Positions 23,401-56,179 of a stretch of 64,000 nucleotides of DNA are shown in pieces. This DNA is from Toxorhynchites rutilus septentrionalis (taxonomy: Eukaryota > Arthropoda > Insecta > Diptera > Culicidae). A program made the position numbers and the translations under genes. The DNA lies in the NCBI RefSeq assembly GCF_029784135.1, contig NC_073746.1, positions 244,686,307-244,750,306 on the forward strand. Reading direction: 5' to 3'. Below the pieces are notes generated by a model. It was not told the origin of the DNA. It was given only the letters and a program-made list of their open reading frames with translations, and searched no databases. How positions within the stretch are numbered: position 1 is the first letter of the stretch; every line of letters begins with the position of its first letter.

Positions 23401-23414
23401 GTAAAACATACGAT

Positions 23415-24545
23415 TTGAAATGTATTCCAGTGGGCCTGACAAACGAAAACGAAATTGTGGCTTCAGTTGGAGTATTCCGGTGGACAGTACAAAGAATTTT
23501 GGACCTGAAAAACGAAGGACAACGATCTCCAAGGATTTCCTCGGGTCGCCCATGGTCAGTACGGTCTAAAAAAAAGTTGTTTCCGGCGTCAAGAGGGAAA
23601 TTTCGTTCAATCACATGCGTTCCAGCAGAAAAATGTCCAAACAGGCTGGAATGAGTGATAGTTCTATACGGAGTATCATAAAAGAAGACCGTGGAGGTAA
23701 GTCACAAGTACGAAAAAGGACTCAGATGATGGGGCTGATTCTCGGATACACTTCACGGTGAAAACGAAATGCACGGCACGCCACTGAACTACTTTCCACG
23801 AGTTAATGAAGCGTCATAGATAATAATGGGTTTTCAGGCAGAATGAGCACTTTTCAAATATAAATTATCAATGAAAATTAACTTCTCGTCTCAAATTAGT
23901 GTTCAATGTGAATGGAAAACTTTGTTTTCTTCATGTGGTAATATAATAACAAACATTTCATCTGAAGATAATTTGTTCTTATAATGATAAGTTTTGTGGG
24001 AAACTAATCTCGTATCCAGATGTCGACACCGTACCGTTGTCAACGCGGATACGTTTCATTCCGTTTCCACCGTGAAGTGTATTCGAAGTGTATTCGAGAA
24101 TCAGGCCTGATTACTCAGCGCATTCGGGTGTTCAGGTAATCTTGTTCACAGTCGAGAGCATGTTTACTGTTGATCCCGTATCAAATTCAGAGCCGACCTA
24201 TACATCAGCTCTTTGTGAGTAAAGGAGATAGCCAACGAGTACAAAAACGTAAGTTTGACAAAACATCCGGTTAGTGTAATGATATTTGGACTGGTAGCAT
24301 CAAGCGGTTACAAAAGGACCCGGTATTGATTGCAGAATAAAGTGACCACGGGAGTGTATATCGGTATTCTAACTAAATCTGTACTTCAATGAGCAGTTTT
24401 AGTCAAAAGACATGTGGTAGCCTACCAGTCCAGATCTCAATCCTATGTATTATTCCATATGGCGCTTCATCGAGGTTAAGACCTGTACTAAGCGCCACTC
24501 CAACACGATTGCTCTCAAGCGAACTATAACAAATCCAATTGACGA
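23415..24545 (+). pseudogene. Mariner/Tc1-type transposase remnant split by a MITE
   Basis: The N-terminal part reads FRWTVQRILDLKNEG and SGRPWSVRSKK (HTH and linker), then after a frameshift KQAGMSDSSIRSIIKEDRGG (second HTH) up to 23731. After a 375-bp insertion the text resumes near 24150 with MFTVDPVSNSEPTY (first catalytic region), QKRKFDKTSG, and ends with PVQIS / YGASSRLRPVLSATPT-like C-terminal text at about 24480-24545. There are multiple frameshifts and stops, so it is not functional. Confidence 0.6.
23733..24107. mobile_element. MITE inserted in the mariner remnant
   Basis: Left end GGCTGATTCTCGGATACACT and the right end, whose complement reads GGCCTGATTCTCGAATACAC, form inverted repeats continuing for about 30 bp (CTTCACGGTG..AACG.AATG). 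The right arm has a small duplicated TATTCGAAGTG. Transposase text on both sides belongs to one mariner, which supports insertion. The exact duplication is not clear. Confidence 0.65.
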
Positions 24546-27385
24546 TTAAATTAGTTCAAGGTCCAATACTAAGTCTACTAGAGGAATGCATGAGTTTGAT
24601 TTGCTAAAACATATGCTAAATGTTTTTAAATATTCACATCACCAAATGGTGCAATAATGATGCCGCATACGGTAGATGACGAGAATCAATTCTCTTCTTT
24701 CTATCACAACTTTTGAAAATCTGAATGCACCACTGAAAGAGATGAACTTTCCAAACAAACTGCTGTCAAAACATTCCACAACAGACCAGTAAATGCACTG
24801 TAGTAAAATGAACAGTACTTCCCGATTCTAGCTGAACAAAGGTATAGCTAATCAGCGTGCATACGTAGTACCTTAATTTGGGGGGCACAGCCCTCCATTT
24901 TTTCTTAAGGACTGAAACGCCGTCGTATAGTGCTCTCGAATGCAATTTGCAATCAGCGAACTATTTTATGAACATTTCACAAAATATAAAAAGTTATTGA
25001 TAGATTTTCGCGGTGACTCCGCGAATCTTCATTTACAACATACGGAACGCAACGCTTGCGGGAGTGTTCTCTTATCACCGTTTTCACTTGCGCCCCAATG
25101 TCAATCGGAGCTACATACATACATGTATTTTCGCATTAATTGCATTCTGTGGTGGCAGTTTTCGCCAGTCATCGCGTGATGATTTAGTGGCTTAATCTTG
25201 TCGACAGTGGTAGTGACGGTAAGTCAAGCTACAACTGATGCCATAACGGCTTGGCGTGGCCTTAAAAAATGACATGACATGATTACCAACACCACTATTG
25301 AAGATTTAAATAGATAGAACACGTTGGTGGCTACATTTGCCACAAAAACACGTGTATTATACGTCATTTTTCGGCAAAATTGGGTTCAACGTTTATTGTT
25401 GAACCTTAATACTACCATGGAAATGAATGCGAAGACTACAATTAAAAAATCACATATATGAGATGCTAGACTTGTCCGAACAGCTGATCACGCGGTCATT
25501 GCCTTTCCATATAATTATTCACAACGACTTTCAAAAAATTCATTCATCGTCACCCCAAAACATATCTTCGTTATTTTTTCGCAGCATCACTATGGTATTG
25601 CATGTTTTGAAGACCAGCACTTCTGGAAATAGTCTAAATAACGGTTCCAAATTGAATGAAAACCAATTCATCCCATTGCAATTGTCGATTGCATGTTAAC
25701 AATTTACCTAAACACCGACTAGTCACTAATACCGCAGCTTCCCAACCCCCCTGGTCATGGATAATCCGGTTTGGTTTGTATTATCTTACTGTTTATTGTA
25801 CTTTGTATAGATTGATTGAGCAGAGTGGGAAAAACGTATATTGATCGGACTACAATTCAGCATCTGAACTCTGATTGTAACATTTGATTACAAATGTGAA
25901 AAAAGGCACCTCAGCTTCACTCAAATAGCCGATTCCCATTCGCGGAGATAAGATAACGAACGATGAAATATATTTTATCCAATACAATTATTACTGGTTG
26001 ACACTACACAACACACAACAGTCACTGCAGTGGAAATAAAATTGCTTGAAATCATGCAAATGCCGATTTTTCACCTGGTGTGCTTCTAATAAGCTTGGTT
26101 TGTATCACTACGCGTTCGTAATTAGTTTGCGTATGCAAAAACGCGATGTTTGGGTTGAACACATTCGATTTTTGATTACACTTGAACTTCGAAGTATTCT
26201 TCGATCACACTGTTACATGGGCGATTGAAAGCATTTACTCGACAGTTGATTCAGCAACATCCTAAAATAAGGTAAACCTACATTTGCTTATTTTTCACAA
26301 TCAAATTACGCTGTTCAGCGTGGGAAAGCGATTCACATCTATATGGGATAATATTTTGGATCCGAAGCGCAAAGCCAACGCCAGCTCTAGTCGAACGCCA
26401 CACGAATACTGAAAGGGACCTCAATACGCAAACCGATCTTATTCCCGGCTTGCGTACGCAAAAAAAAAACTATGAATGACAGTACGGTGCGAATGTATTG
26501 CCACAACCCATTCAACGGTAGGCAGTACGAATACTGCTTCACACTTGCGAAAATGTGTTCGTTCGGATACCGTTCGATGGCGGGATCCTGGAATGAACAT
26601 CAAATTTGGCATTTCAAATCTTTTTGGTTGGGGCATTCGTGGTATGAGATCTTTACTGATATCATGATTTGATTATGCTTTCATGTGCTTCTGTCTGACA
26701 CCGAATACCACTTCTTAGCATATGACTTTGAACTGACCTAGCTCGAAGGATTCTAAAGAAGTAAAATTACAGCGCTCATAAATGATGCGAAACATGAAGG
26801 ACACCCCTAATCAACAGGACCACCAATCCTGTCGTAACGAACCCATATGCTCTCGCATCCTTAACATCTGTTGTCCACCAGCCATGTAGAGTTATGCGAA
26901 GGACGTATACAAACGCGCTATTCTAGCCGGTTACATACACAGCCGATTTGCAGCATAAATTGTGGTTCATTTATACTCTACATCTACACCCACACCGAGT
27001 CGCGCTCTCACTGAAATTGGAATCTGTTTTTTCACATTAGTCTCTGTCATGATACCAGCTCTATCGCCGGTGTTCGAGTGCTCGTTCTTTCTCAACTAAT
27101 CCAAGTGTTGGGCATCGACAGCTGATTTTCGTACCGAGAAATCTGCATCGAAAACGAATCACAATCTTCCACAACGGTGACAATCTTTTGCACCGAAAAC
27201 AATACCATTGGGTGATGCAAAAAAATCACGCACATGATTGACAATTTATCTTGAAACGAGCAGAAAAATAGAATCTCCTTATCTGGGGAACCTTGATTTG
27301 AGCAAACATCGGAGGGAAGTTTTCTTGTCTGGTGTGGATACCGCCGCATCAAGTTAAATGCTGACCGCGAGAACAACTGGAGATC
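24546..27385. other. Upstream region of the plus-strand ABCC gene
   Basis: No transposon with recognisable coding text was seen. This 2.8 kb directly before the start codon is the least repeat-like part of the window and is the likely place for the gene's promoter and enhancers; a weak TTATACTC lies near 26970. Small open frames lack domains. Confidence 0.4.
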
Positions 27386-48983
<21,598 letters not shown>

Positions 48984-49100
48984 TTTAGTTGATGTGCCTG
49001 TTGGACAACATAACATATCCTGCCTCTGGTGTATAGAAACCCTAGAATGTCCGCCAAATATACACGTTTTAGTGGAGAATGATGTTCGTTTTTATAGTTT

Positions 49101-50385
49101 ACTAGCTGACCCGGCAAACTTCGTCCCGCCCAAAATTTGTTTTTTGTTATCAATAACTTCAAACATTCACGTTTTCTTACTAAGCGCAAGTTTATGAGTC
49201 TAATCGCAGAACTGTTCATTGATTGATCTTCCAATCGACCCCGTTGAATTTACCTTTTACCTCGATCTTTTTCTCTTCTTATTTGAACGCTTCTACCAAA
49301 ACTCATCATAATAATATCAGATTATTTTCAGACACAATTCTCGTTCATGATTTTTCAACCACTTGCAAATAACATGTTTCTCCGTTACATGGAATAAATG
49401 TTTGATACAGAAAATATGATAGAATAAAAGCAGACCCCTCCCCTCTTCTCCCCCTAGAGAGGGGGCAGGAGTATCTATTCACCATAGAAACGTTTCGTGT
49501 CCCCTTAAATCTTCACATGCCAAATTTGGCTCCATTTGTTTGATTAGTTTTCGAGTTATGCAGAAATTTGTATTTCATTTATATGGCAGCCCCCCTTTAG
49601 AGAGGGGAGTGGAGTGTCTAACTACCATAGAAACATTATTGCACCCTAAAACCTCCATATGCCTAATTTGGTTTCATTTGCTTGATGAATTCTCGAGTAA
49701 TGCAAAAATTATTGTTTCATTTGTATGGCAGCTCCCTAAGAGGGAGAGGAGGAGTATCTAACCACCATAGAATCGTTTATTGTACTCTAAAACCTCCAGA
49801 TGCCTAATTTGGTTACATTTGCTTTATTAATTCTCGAGTAATGTAGAAATATGTGTTTTATTGGTATGGCAGCCCCCTATAAAAGAGGAGGAGGAGTATC
49901 TAACCACCGTGAAAACATTTATTGCATCCTAAAACCTTCACATGTAAAATTTGGTTTCGTTTGCTTGCTCAATTCTCGAGTAATGTAGAAATTTGTGTTT
50001 CATTTGTATGGCAGCCACCACCCTAAGAGAGGAGGGAGGAGCGTCTAACCACCATAGAAACATTTATTGCATCCTAAAACCTTCACATGCCAAATTTCGA
50101 GTATCTAACCATCATAGAATAATTTATTGAATCCTAAAACCTCCAGATGGCTAATTTGGTTACATTTGCTTGATTAATTCTCGAAAAGTGTAGAAATTTG
50201 TGTTTCATTTGTATGGCAGCCCCCCTTAGAGAGGGGGGAGGGGTCTCAAACTATCATGAAAACCATCCCCGGCCCCAAAAACCCCTACATACCAATTTTC
50301 ATATCGATCGGTTCAGTAGTTTCCGAGTCCATAAGAATCAGACAGACAGATAGACAGACAGAAATCCATTTATATGTATATAGAT
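49101..50385 (+). repeat. G/C-run interspersed repeat, copy 4 (near full length)
   Basis: Begins ACTAGCTGACCCGGCAAACT 117 bp after the ABCC stop codon and ends in AGACAGACAGAAATCC then TATATGTATATAGAT. Contains six or seven tandem units with C-run/G-run pairs. It probably forms the distal 3' UTR or immediate downstream flank of the transporter. Confidence 0.85.
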
Positions 50386-50674
50386 GGATGGATTAACTGA
50401 AAACGAAGTTGACGCTAAGGTAAAGCCGGTTCGGATTATTTTTATGAGAGATTCTATGCGTAGATGTAGATAGGTTGTAATTTTTGTAAACCGTGAAGAG
50501 ATTTGTATGCATACTTCTTTAACTTTCGAAAGAGTTTTCGTTTAGAATGCAATGACCAAGCTTAGAACGGTTTCCGGCACCCCGGTGCCACTACTACAAG
50601 GTCTCACGCAAAAAACGCTGCATTCCCCACTTCTAGACAATAATATTCGGTTACTCGTCCAGTCTGATCGGATG
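50386..50674. other. Short unassigned stretch
   Basis: Nothing recognised; the start of the open frame at 50552 lies upstream of the transposase-like text. Confidence 0.3.
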
Positions 50675-50820
50675 GTTTTTAGTGTCAAGATGTACAATTT
50701 ATTAGAACGTGTATTTTTAGTGAAATCGTATTACTCGAGCAACCGAAGCCTTAATGAAACTTTGTCCTCTTATGGTAAGAATTTCAATATTTCTCGTCGT
50801 CGATTACCTCCTCTGGGGGT
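50675..50820 (+). pseudogene. Mariner-like HTH fragment
   Basis: The frame reads MYNLLERVFLVKSYYSSNRS, LNETLSSYGKNFNISRRRLP, the N-terminal helix-turn-helix found at the start of some mariner/IS630-type transposases. No catalytic part follows. Confidence 0.5.
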
Positions 50821-51078
50821 ACGTGGGGGAACTCCACATTTTTGAGTTTCCTGAGATATGTAAGAAGTCGGTTGAATTGAGGTATACAGTATAGAATACA
50901 ATAATTATCTTCATTTATAAGACTGGGCATTTGAACTTTATTGTTGTGTTAAGGCGCTAAACATTCAAAACAAAAATTCCAGTGTCTCATAGCCATAGAA
51001 CCAGATGGGAAAGCTGTCACTCCTTAATTAACGTCAGTTCCACATGAATTACAATAAGTTCCTGATTCGTTTGTCAAG

Positions 51079-51480
51079 ATGAAAGAAAATCTACAAACCG
51101 TTCAGGAAAGGTTTTTGTTCACCCACATGCAGAATCCTGAGTTGTCGCATCACGCCTTGGGAAAACTGAATAATGTATATTCATCATTCGACCGTCTCAA
51201 GGGTCCTTCAAAGGTTCCAGGGAAGGATGACCAAATGTCCAGGAAGCCAGGAGCTGGTCGAAAATCAGAAATAAGGCGAGAGAGAGAGGTGTTTACCCAT
51301 TTCAAGCGGAATCCGAACATTTCCGTGCTGTTATTTGATGTTTCGTCCAGAGGACCAAGAAATCCGGCTTAATTTGGATTGAAAACGTACAAGATGCAGA
51401 ACTTCTCAAATTGGGAAGAACTTCGAAACCGACATCAATGGTGCGCCAGAATACTATTTACTGGATTTTAACTGGATTCC
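51079..51480 (+). pseudogene. ITmD37E-like transposase fragment
   Basis: Starts MKENLQTVQERFLFTHMQNP then ELSHHALGKLN (HTH) and FKRNPNISV. After a frameshift the text TRCRTSQIGKNFETDING-like resembles the segment before the first catalytic Asp. It is truncated there. Confidence 0.55.
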
Positions 51481-51498
51481 GGTGAAGAATATGTAGTT

Positions 51499-51560
51499 CC
51501 AGAGGCGTAGTGTGGCCGGGTGACACCCGGGGCAGGTGGTTTGGGTGTCACCCCTACAAC
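51499..51560 (+). repeat. Transposon-end-like hairpin
   Basis: CCAGAGGCGTAG is followed by GGGTGACACCC (51518-51528), a 14-nt loop, and GGGTGTCACCC (51543-51553), an 11-bp perfect inverted repeat. A matching opposite end was not found in the window. Confidence 0.5.
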
Positions 51561-51761
51561 CAAATCTTGTTATCAAGTCTTTGTTTTCGTTCCCAGATGA
51601 AAAATCAAATTTTTGATCCAAGAAACTCAAATTTAAAGATATAATAAGAAAGGTGATTCTATAAGCGCTTGGATTTTAATCTTCAGAACAACCACAGAAA
51701 AATCGTGAGAAATCTAACATTCATCATCGGGGGGTTAAAAACAATCCTTGCTTTTATTTCA

Positions 51762-52950
51762 GACTAGCTGACCCGGCAAACTTCGTCCCGCCCAAAATTT
51801 GTTTTTTTGTTATCAATACCGTCAAACATTCACGTTTTCTTACTATGAGCAAGTTCATGGGTCTAATCGCAGAAATGTTCATTGATTGATCTTTTAATCG
51901 ACCCCGTTTAATTTACCTTTTACTATAAAATTCCTAGTATTTCTAACAAAACTCATCATTATAATATCAGATTATTTTCAGACACAATTCTCGTTCAAGA
52001 TTTTTCAACCACTTGCAAATAACATGTTTCTCCGTTACATGGAATAAATGTTTTATACAGAAAATATGATAGAATAAAGACAGCCCTAAATCGGACAATT
52101 CCTTCTTCTCGAGTTCTGCTCTTATCAACACATCCGGCGATTCTTTTTTTTTGGTATAGATAGAAGAAGATACAGGAGTGCGTTTCATCACATTAAATCC
52201 ATTTCCAGTTTCGAACAAAGATCCCCTTAGAGAGGGGGTGGAGTGTCTCACCACCGTAAAAACATTTATTGCACCCTAAAATCTCCACATGCCAAATTTA
52301 GATCATTTGCTAGATTAATTCTCGAATTATGCAGAAATTTGTGTTTCATTTTTATGGCAGCCCCACCTAAGAGAGGGGGAAGGGGTATCTAACCACTATA
52401 GAATCATTTATTTCACCATACAACCTCCACATGCAAAATTTGGTTCCATTTGCTTGATTAATTCTCGAGTAATGTAGAAATTTGTGTTTCATTTGTATGG
52501 CAGCCTCCCGTTAGAGAAGGGGGTGGAGAGTCTTACCACCATAGAAACATTTATTGCACCCTAAAATCTCAATATGCCTAATTTGGTTTCATTTGCTTGA
52601 ATAATTCTCGAATAATGCAGAAATTTGTGTTTACTTTGTATGGCAGCCCCCCTTAGAGAGGGGGGTGGAGAGTCTAACCATCATAGAATTGTTTATTGCA
52701 CCCTAAAACCCCCATGTGCCAAATTTAGTTTCATTTGCTTGATTAATTTCCGAGTAATGTAGAAAATTGTGTTTAAATATATGGTAGCCAACCCTTAGAG
52801 AGGGGGGAGGGGTCTCAAACTATCACGAAAACCTTCCCCGGTCCAAAAAACTCCTACATACCAATTTTCATGTTGATCGGTTCAGTAGTTTCCGAGTCCA
52901 TAAGAATGAGACAGACAGACAGACAGAAACCAATTTTTATATATATAGAT
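51762..52950 (+). repeat. G/C-run interspersed repeat, copy 5 (full length)
   Basis: From GACTAGCTGACCCGGCAAAC to TATATATATAGAT, flanked by TATTTCA on both sides (51755-51761, 52951-52957), a likely 7-bp target duplication. It has five G/C-run units. The duplication length suggests retro-insertion or a DNA element with 7-8 bp target duplication. Confidence 0.82.
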
Positions 52951-52999
52951 TATTTCATGTAAAAGTTGTTCACAACTACGTTTCTGATGATCCATACGT

Positions 53000-53345
53000 G
53001 AAATCCAAGTTCGAGTTATTTTTTGGAACATATCGGCTCGTATCTTAACGATAACATGTGTAATGTTGTCTTCAAGTGCTTGAATTGATGCTGATTCATG
53101 AGCTTAAACATGAGATTTGGCATATCCTCACAAATACAGCCCAAGGGCGTCGAATTGCACGATCTTGGTGATATTGGTTCGTCATCTCGTGTGCTGTATG
53201 GCATGTGGCACCGTCTTGTAGAAATCACATGTCGACCCGATTTAGTGTATTTTTTCGCAAGGTGCCTCAGAAACGCAAATCGTTAGAAACAGCTTGAAGT
53301 TCACTGTAAAATTTTGAAGCATTTCGTAGAAGTCCCATTCCACGA
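53000..53345 (-). pseudogene. Mariner/IS630-type transposase C-terminal remnant
   Basis: Minus-strand text reads CDFYKTVPHAIQHTR (QDGATCHTA motif, degraded), FDALGLYL (TPLDFFLW region) and ALEDNITHVIVKIRADMFQK. It matches the family of 45060-46140 in order. Several stops. Confidence 0.55.
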
Positions 53346-53358
53346 TGAACTGCAGTCT

Positions 53359-53516
53359 TTTTTTATCTGTATTATAGTGACTTTCAACTCATTTGGCTGG
53401 TTCGTCACTTTTACTTACATTTTTGGAAGAATCGGGAGTCGGGAGTGAGAATTGAACTCGTGACCTTTAGCGTGAGAGGCATGGATGTTACCACTACGCC
53501 AGATCGCCTCCTCCAA
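53359..53516 (-). mobile_element. tRNA-derived SINE
   Basis: On the minus strand GGAGGCGATCTGGCGTAGTG (A box) is followed by GAGTTCAATTCTC (B box) and a body ending ATACAGATAAAAAAAG. TGCAGTCT flanks both sides (53351-53358 and 53517-53524). It is a different family from the Feilai copy. Confidence 0.65.
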
Positions 53517-53686
53517 TGCAGTCTAATAATTGGCATCGTCCAGTATAATTCCTGTTGCCTTCAAATGTCCCTGTCCGAAAAGTCATCGTAGAAATTTGTC
53601 AGTTTGGAAATCAACGTTGTCTGTTTGTGGTCAGATACTGCTAACATGTGTCTTGATTGCCCTCCCCCCGGCCCCCCTAAACTACC

Positions 53687-54205
53687 ATGTATGATGTGCT
53701 GAAACGTTTCCGCGAACGTACAACTGTTGTTCGGATGGACCAGAGGACGCGTCTTAATGGAACTTACGATGGTAAGCTGAGAACAATTAAGGCACTCTCG
53801 GACGACGACATCGACATCGACAAAAAACATAACTTTAGCGGAAGTACCATCTGGAGAATCCGTATGCTAGAACGTTATCGTATTTTTCCGTGCCTGAAAG
53901 CAATCAAACAGGACGCTGAAGCAAAATCTGGTGGCCTAAAGATGCGCTACAAAATTGTGCAACAAGGTTTTGACGGATTGTACAACAAAGTACGAAGCAT
54001 GCATGCTGATGGATGACGAAACGTACGTGAAGATGGATTTTGGACAGCTCCCAGAATTTCTATAAGACCACTGCCAGAGAAAATGTCCCCAACAAATTTA
54101 AATTCGTTTAGTTCACTGATGTAGGAAATACTTGATTTGGCAAGGGATTTGCAGATGTGGACAGAAAACCAAGGTTCTCACCACAAACAAGACAATGAAT
54201 TCGAA
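53687..54205 (+). pseudogene. ITmD37E-like transposase, first two thirds
   Basis: Text reads MYDVLKRFRERTTV (HTH), RLNGTYDGKLRT, STIWRIRMLERYR, then after the frame change LMDDETYVKMDFGQLP (first catalytic Asp region) and LIWQGICRCGQKTKVLTTNK. The C-terminal catalytic part is replaced by LINE sequence at about 54205. Stops and shifts are present. Confidence 0.7.
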
Positions 54206-54430
54206 AATGAATAGAGGAGCGATCAAAGGTCTCGACTGTTCCACGAGCTGTGGACCAGATGGTGTTCCAGCAATATTTTTGAAAAGCCGTTATGATATCT
54301 TCGCCAATTCATTAACGGAAGTCTTCGATGAAATCATCAATACATGAGTCTATCCGGAAAACCTGTGAACCTCCCGCGTAATATCAATCTTCAAATCAGG
54401 CTCCACGAAGGACCCGAACAATGTCTCAAT
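54206..54430 (+). pseudogene. LINE RT N-terminal fragment
   Basis: Text reads CGPDGVPAIFLKSRYDIFA then VFDEIINT, a stop, VYPENL and ISIFKSGSTKDPNN. These are RT motifs 0-1 (GPDGIP..FLK, .P..W....V.PIFKSG) of Jockey/L2-like LINEs. It ends near the place where NYRPIS would follow. Confidence 0.6.
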
Positions 54431-55437
54431 CCTATCGGTTTTTAATAAAATTCTTGTAGACTAACTGATTATCTTGAAGCGAACGGTTCTTTTCATCATT
54501 GTCAATGTTCAGTTCCACACTAACCGAACTGAAGTCACAGCATCTCGCGGCATGCAGAATATGCACAGCACACCATATACCACAAACACCCCTCCCACAG
54601 AGGGACAATGAGCCAGCCATCACTTAAACACGCTGTGCTCGACGGCATAAAAATGAACGCTTATCGCGGCACGACATTCACAGGGACGAATGACCTTTGG
54701 GTTAAAGTCCCTTTGAAAACAAGAACCGGCACGCCTTTAGAGGCGAATGAACTGCAAAGTTCAAAGCCTATCAAAAACAAAGAATGGAATGGCACGACAT
54801 TCAGTTTTGCGTGAGTCGTGGTGCAGTGAACATTGGAGACTATCAGCAGAGAAGAAGAAAAACACCAGCAAAAGTGACGCGCCCACAGCGCAGCGCATTA
54901 GTCTACATTCAACCATCGAACAGTGAAAATCAAAGTGAAATTAAAATTAGCAATATAAAGGGAAAAAAGTGTTAATAAAACTAAAGTGTGAAAAGTAAAA
55001 GTATCCAGTGTTTGATTCCGACCGCCGGAAGTCCATTCCTCCACCTCTGCTAGAATTAAAAGAGTATAGAGTTTTTAAAAGAGTTTACTTGAGAAAGCCT
55101 TTCTTAGGGCCGATCAAGTAAAAGTGGTTACTACTAGCCAAACTAGTCCAGTCCAACTGCGACGTTGGTTACATGAGACGAAGCCAACCCAAGGAGTCCG
55201 GCCCAGTTTCTCTCCTGGGAAAAAACACAGCGGTTCCTACTCCCACCCGGCTCGGTCCACTGCATCCCCAACAGTCAATATGGATTTCGTGCTGGATCAA
55301 ATGCTCTTACTGCAACGAATGAGCAATTTTATACACCAGCACGAATTCTAACCAAATCATCATCTATCTAAATGAAGCAAGATTTAGAGACGCTTGGACA
55401 TTTCTTCTCTGAGAATTTGTTGTCACCAAATACATGC
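54431..55437 (+). other. Unassigned; possible old LTR/leader
   Basis: 54590-55030 ends in a stretch GTGTTTGATTCCGACCGCCG that resembles an LTR retroelement leader. A 23-codon frame at 55279-55350 (MDFVLDQMLLLQRMSNFIHQ..) could be a gag start. No second LTR was found, so this is only a suggestion. The BEL element interrupts it at CATGC. Confidence 0.3.
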
Positions 55438-55861
55438 TGTTGATGATGATTGTTACCTGAAAGGAGAAAAAGAAATTAAAGAAAAAAGAAAATATTAATT
55501 AATAATACACAGTATTTGTACTTACCTTGGACTCCAATAATACTTACCTTGCATCAAACCTGAATTGTAATCTTTGAACTCACCTTTGTAAACTACTAAA
55601 CGCATCTGGATATTATCTGTCATTTGAAGTAAGAAATAATAAACAGTTGAAATAGGAAATTTGCACCGATCAGGCGCCTTGTGTAATCTCTCCGTTACCC
55701 GAAAAGAAGCCCTTCTCGAAGCTAGGCACGATCATCGTTTGATTGTCGCGGTGTTTTATCCCTCGTAATTCAAGGCTCTCCCACAACGTCGTTCGCCCGG
55801 ATAAAACCACACCCCGAATAAGGAAGAAGAAGCTGCTGAGAAAGTGCGTTCCCCATCAACA
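55438..55861 (+). repeat. BEL/Pao 5' LTR
   Basis: 424 bp from TGTTGATGATG to CCCCATCAACA. It reads GGACTCCAATAATAC where the 3' LTR reads GGACTGCAATAATAC. Confidence 0.95.
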
Positions 55862-55863
55862 TT

Positions 55864-55881
55864 TTGGTGCCGAAACCCGGG
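55864..55881 (+). other. Primer binding site (tRNA-Phe)
   Basis: TGGTGCCGAAACCCGGGA, three bases after the 5' LTR, is the complement of a tRNA 3' end ..TTTCGGCACCA. Eukaryotic tRNA-Phe begins GCCGAAA, whose pairing strand gives that end, so tRNA-Phe is the inferred minus-strand primer. Confidence 0.75.
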
Positions 55882-56179
55882 AAGCACGTTGCAGAAACTT
55901 CTCGAAGGCAGCCATTGTACGCATCGTCACAGTAACGCAGCTGGATTGTTCGAGAATCATCGTTGTGAAATTTGCAACTGGACGAATCTGGACATCGAAG
56001 ATTCCGCTCCAATCACCTCGGCACTACGATATTCCTCGGAATTTGGATCCAAGCTGGTGTCCCTGAAGGAAATTCGGCTTTTCTCACGGACACGCTACTA
56101 CGACGATAAAAGGAAACAATAGGTAACCTCACTCAAGGATACAAGGTGGGTGCGAAATTCGTTAATTGTTGCAAATAAA

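Noticed and set aside
53440..53516. tRNA gene (Glu-like)
   Set aside because: Continuous with a SINE body and flanked by a short duplication; not an independent tRNA.
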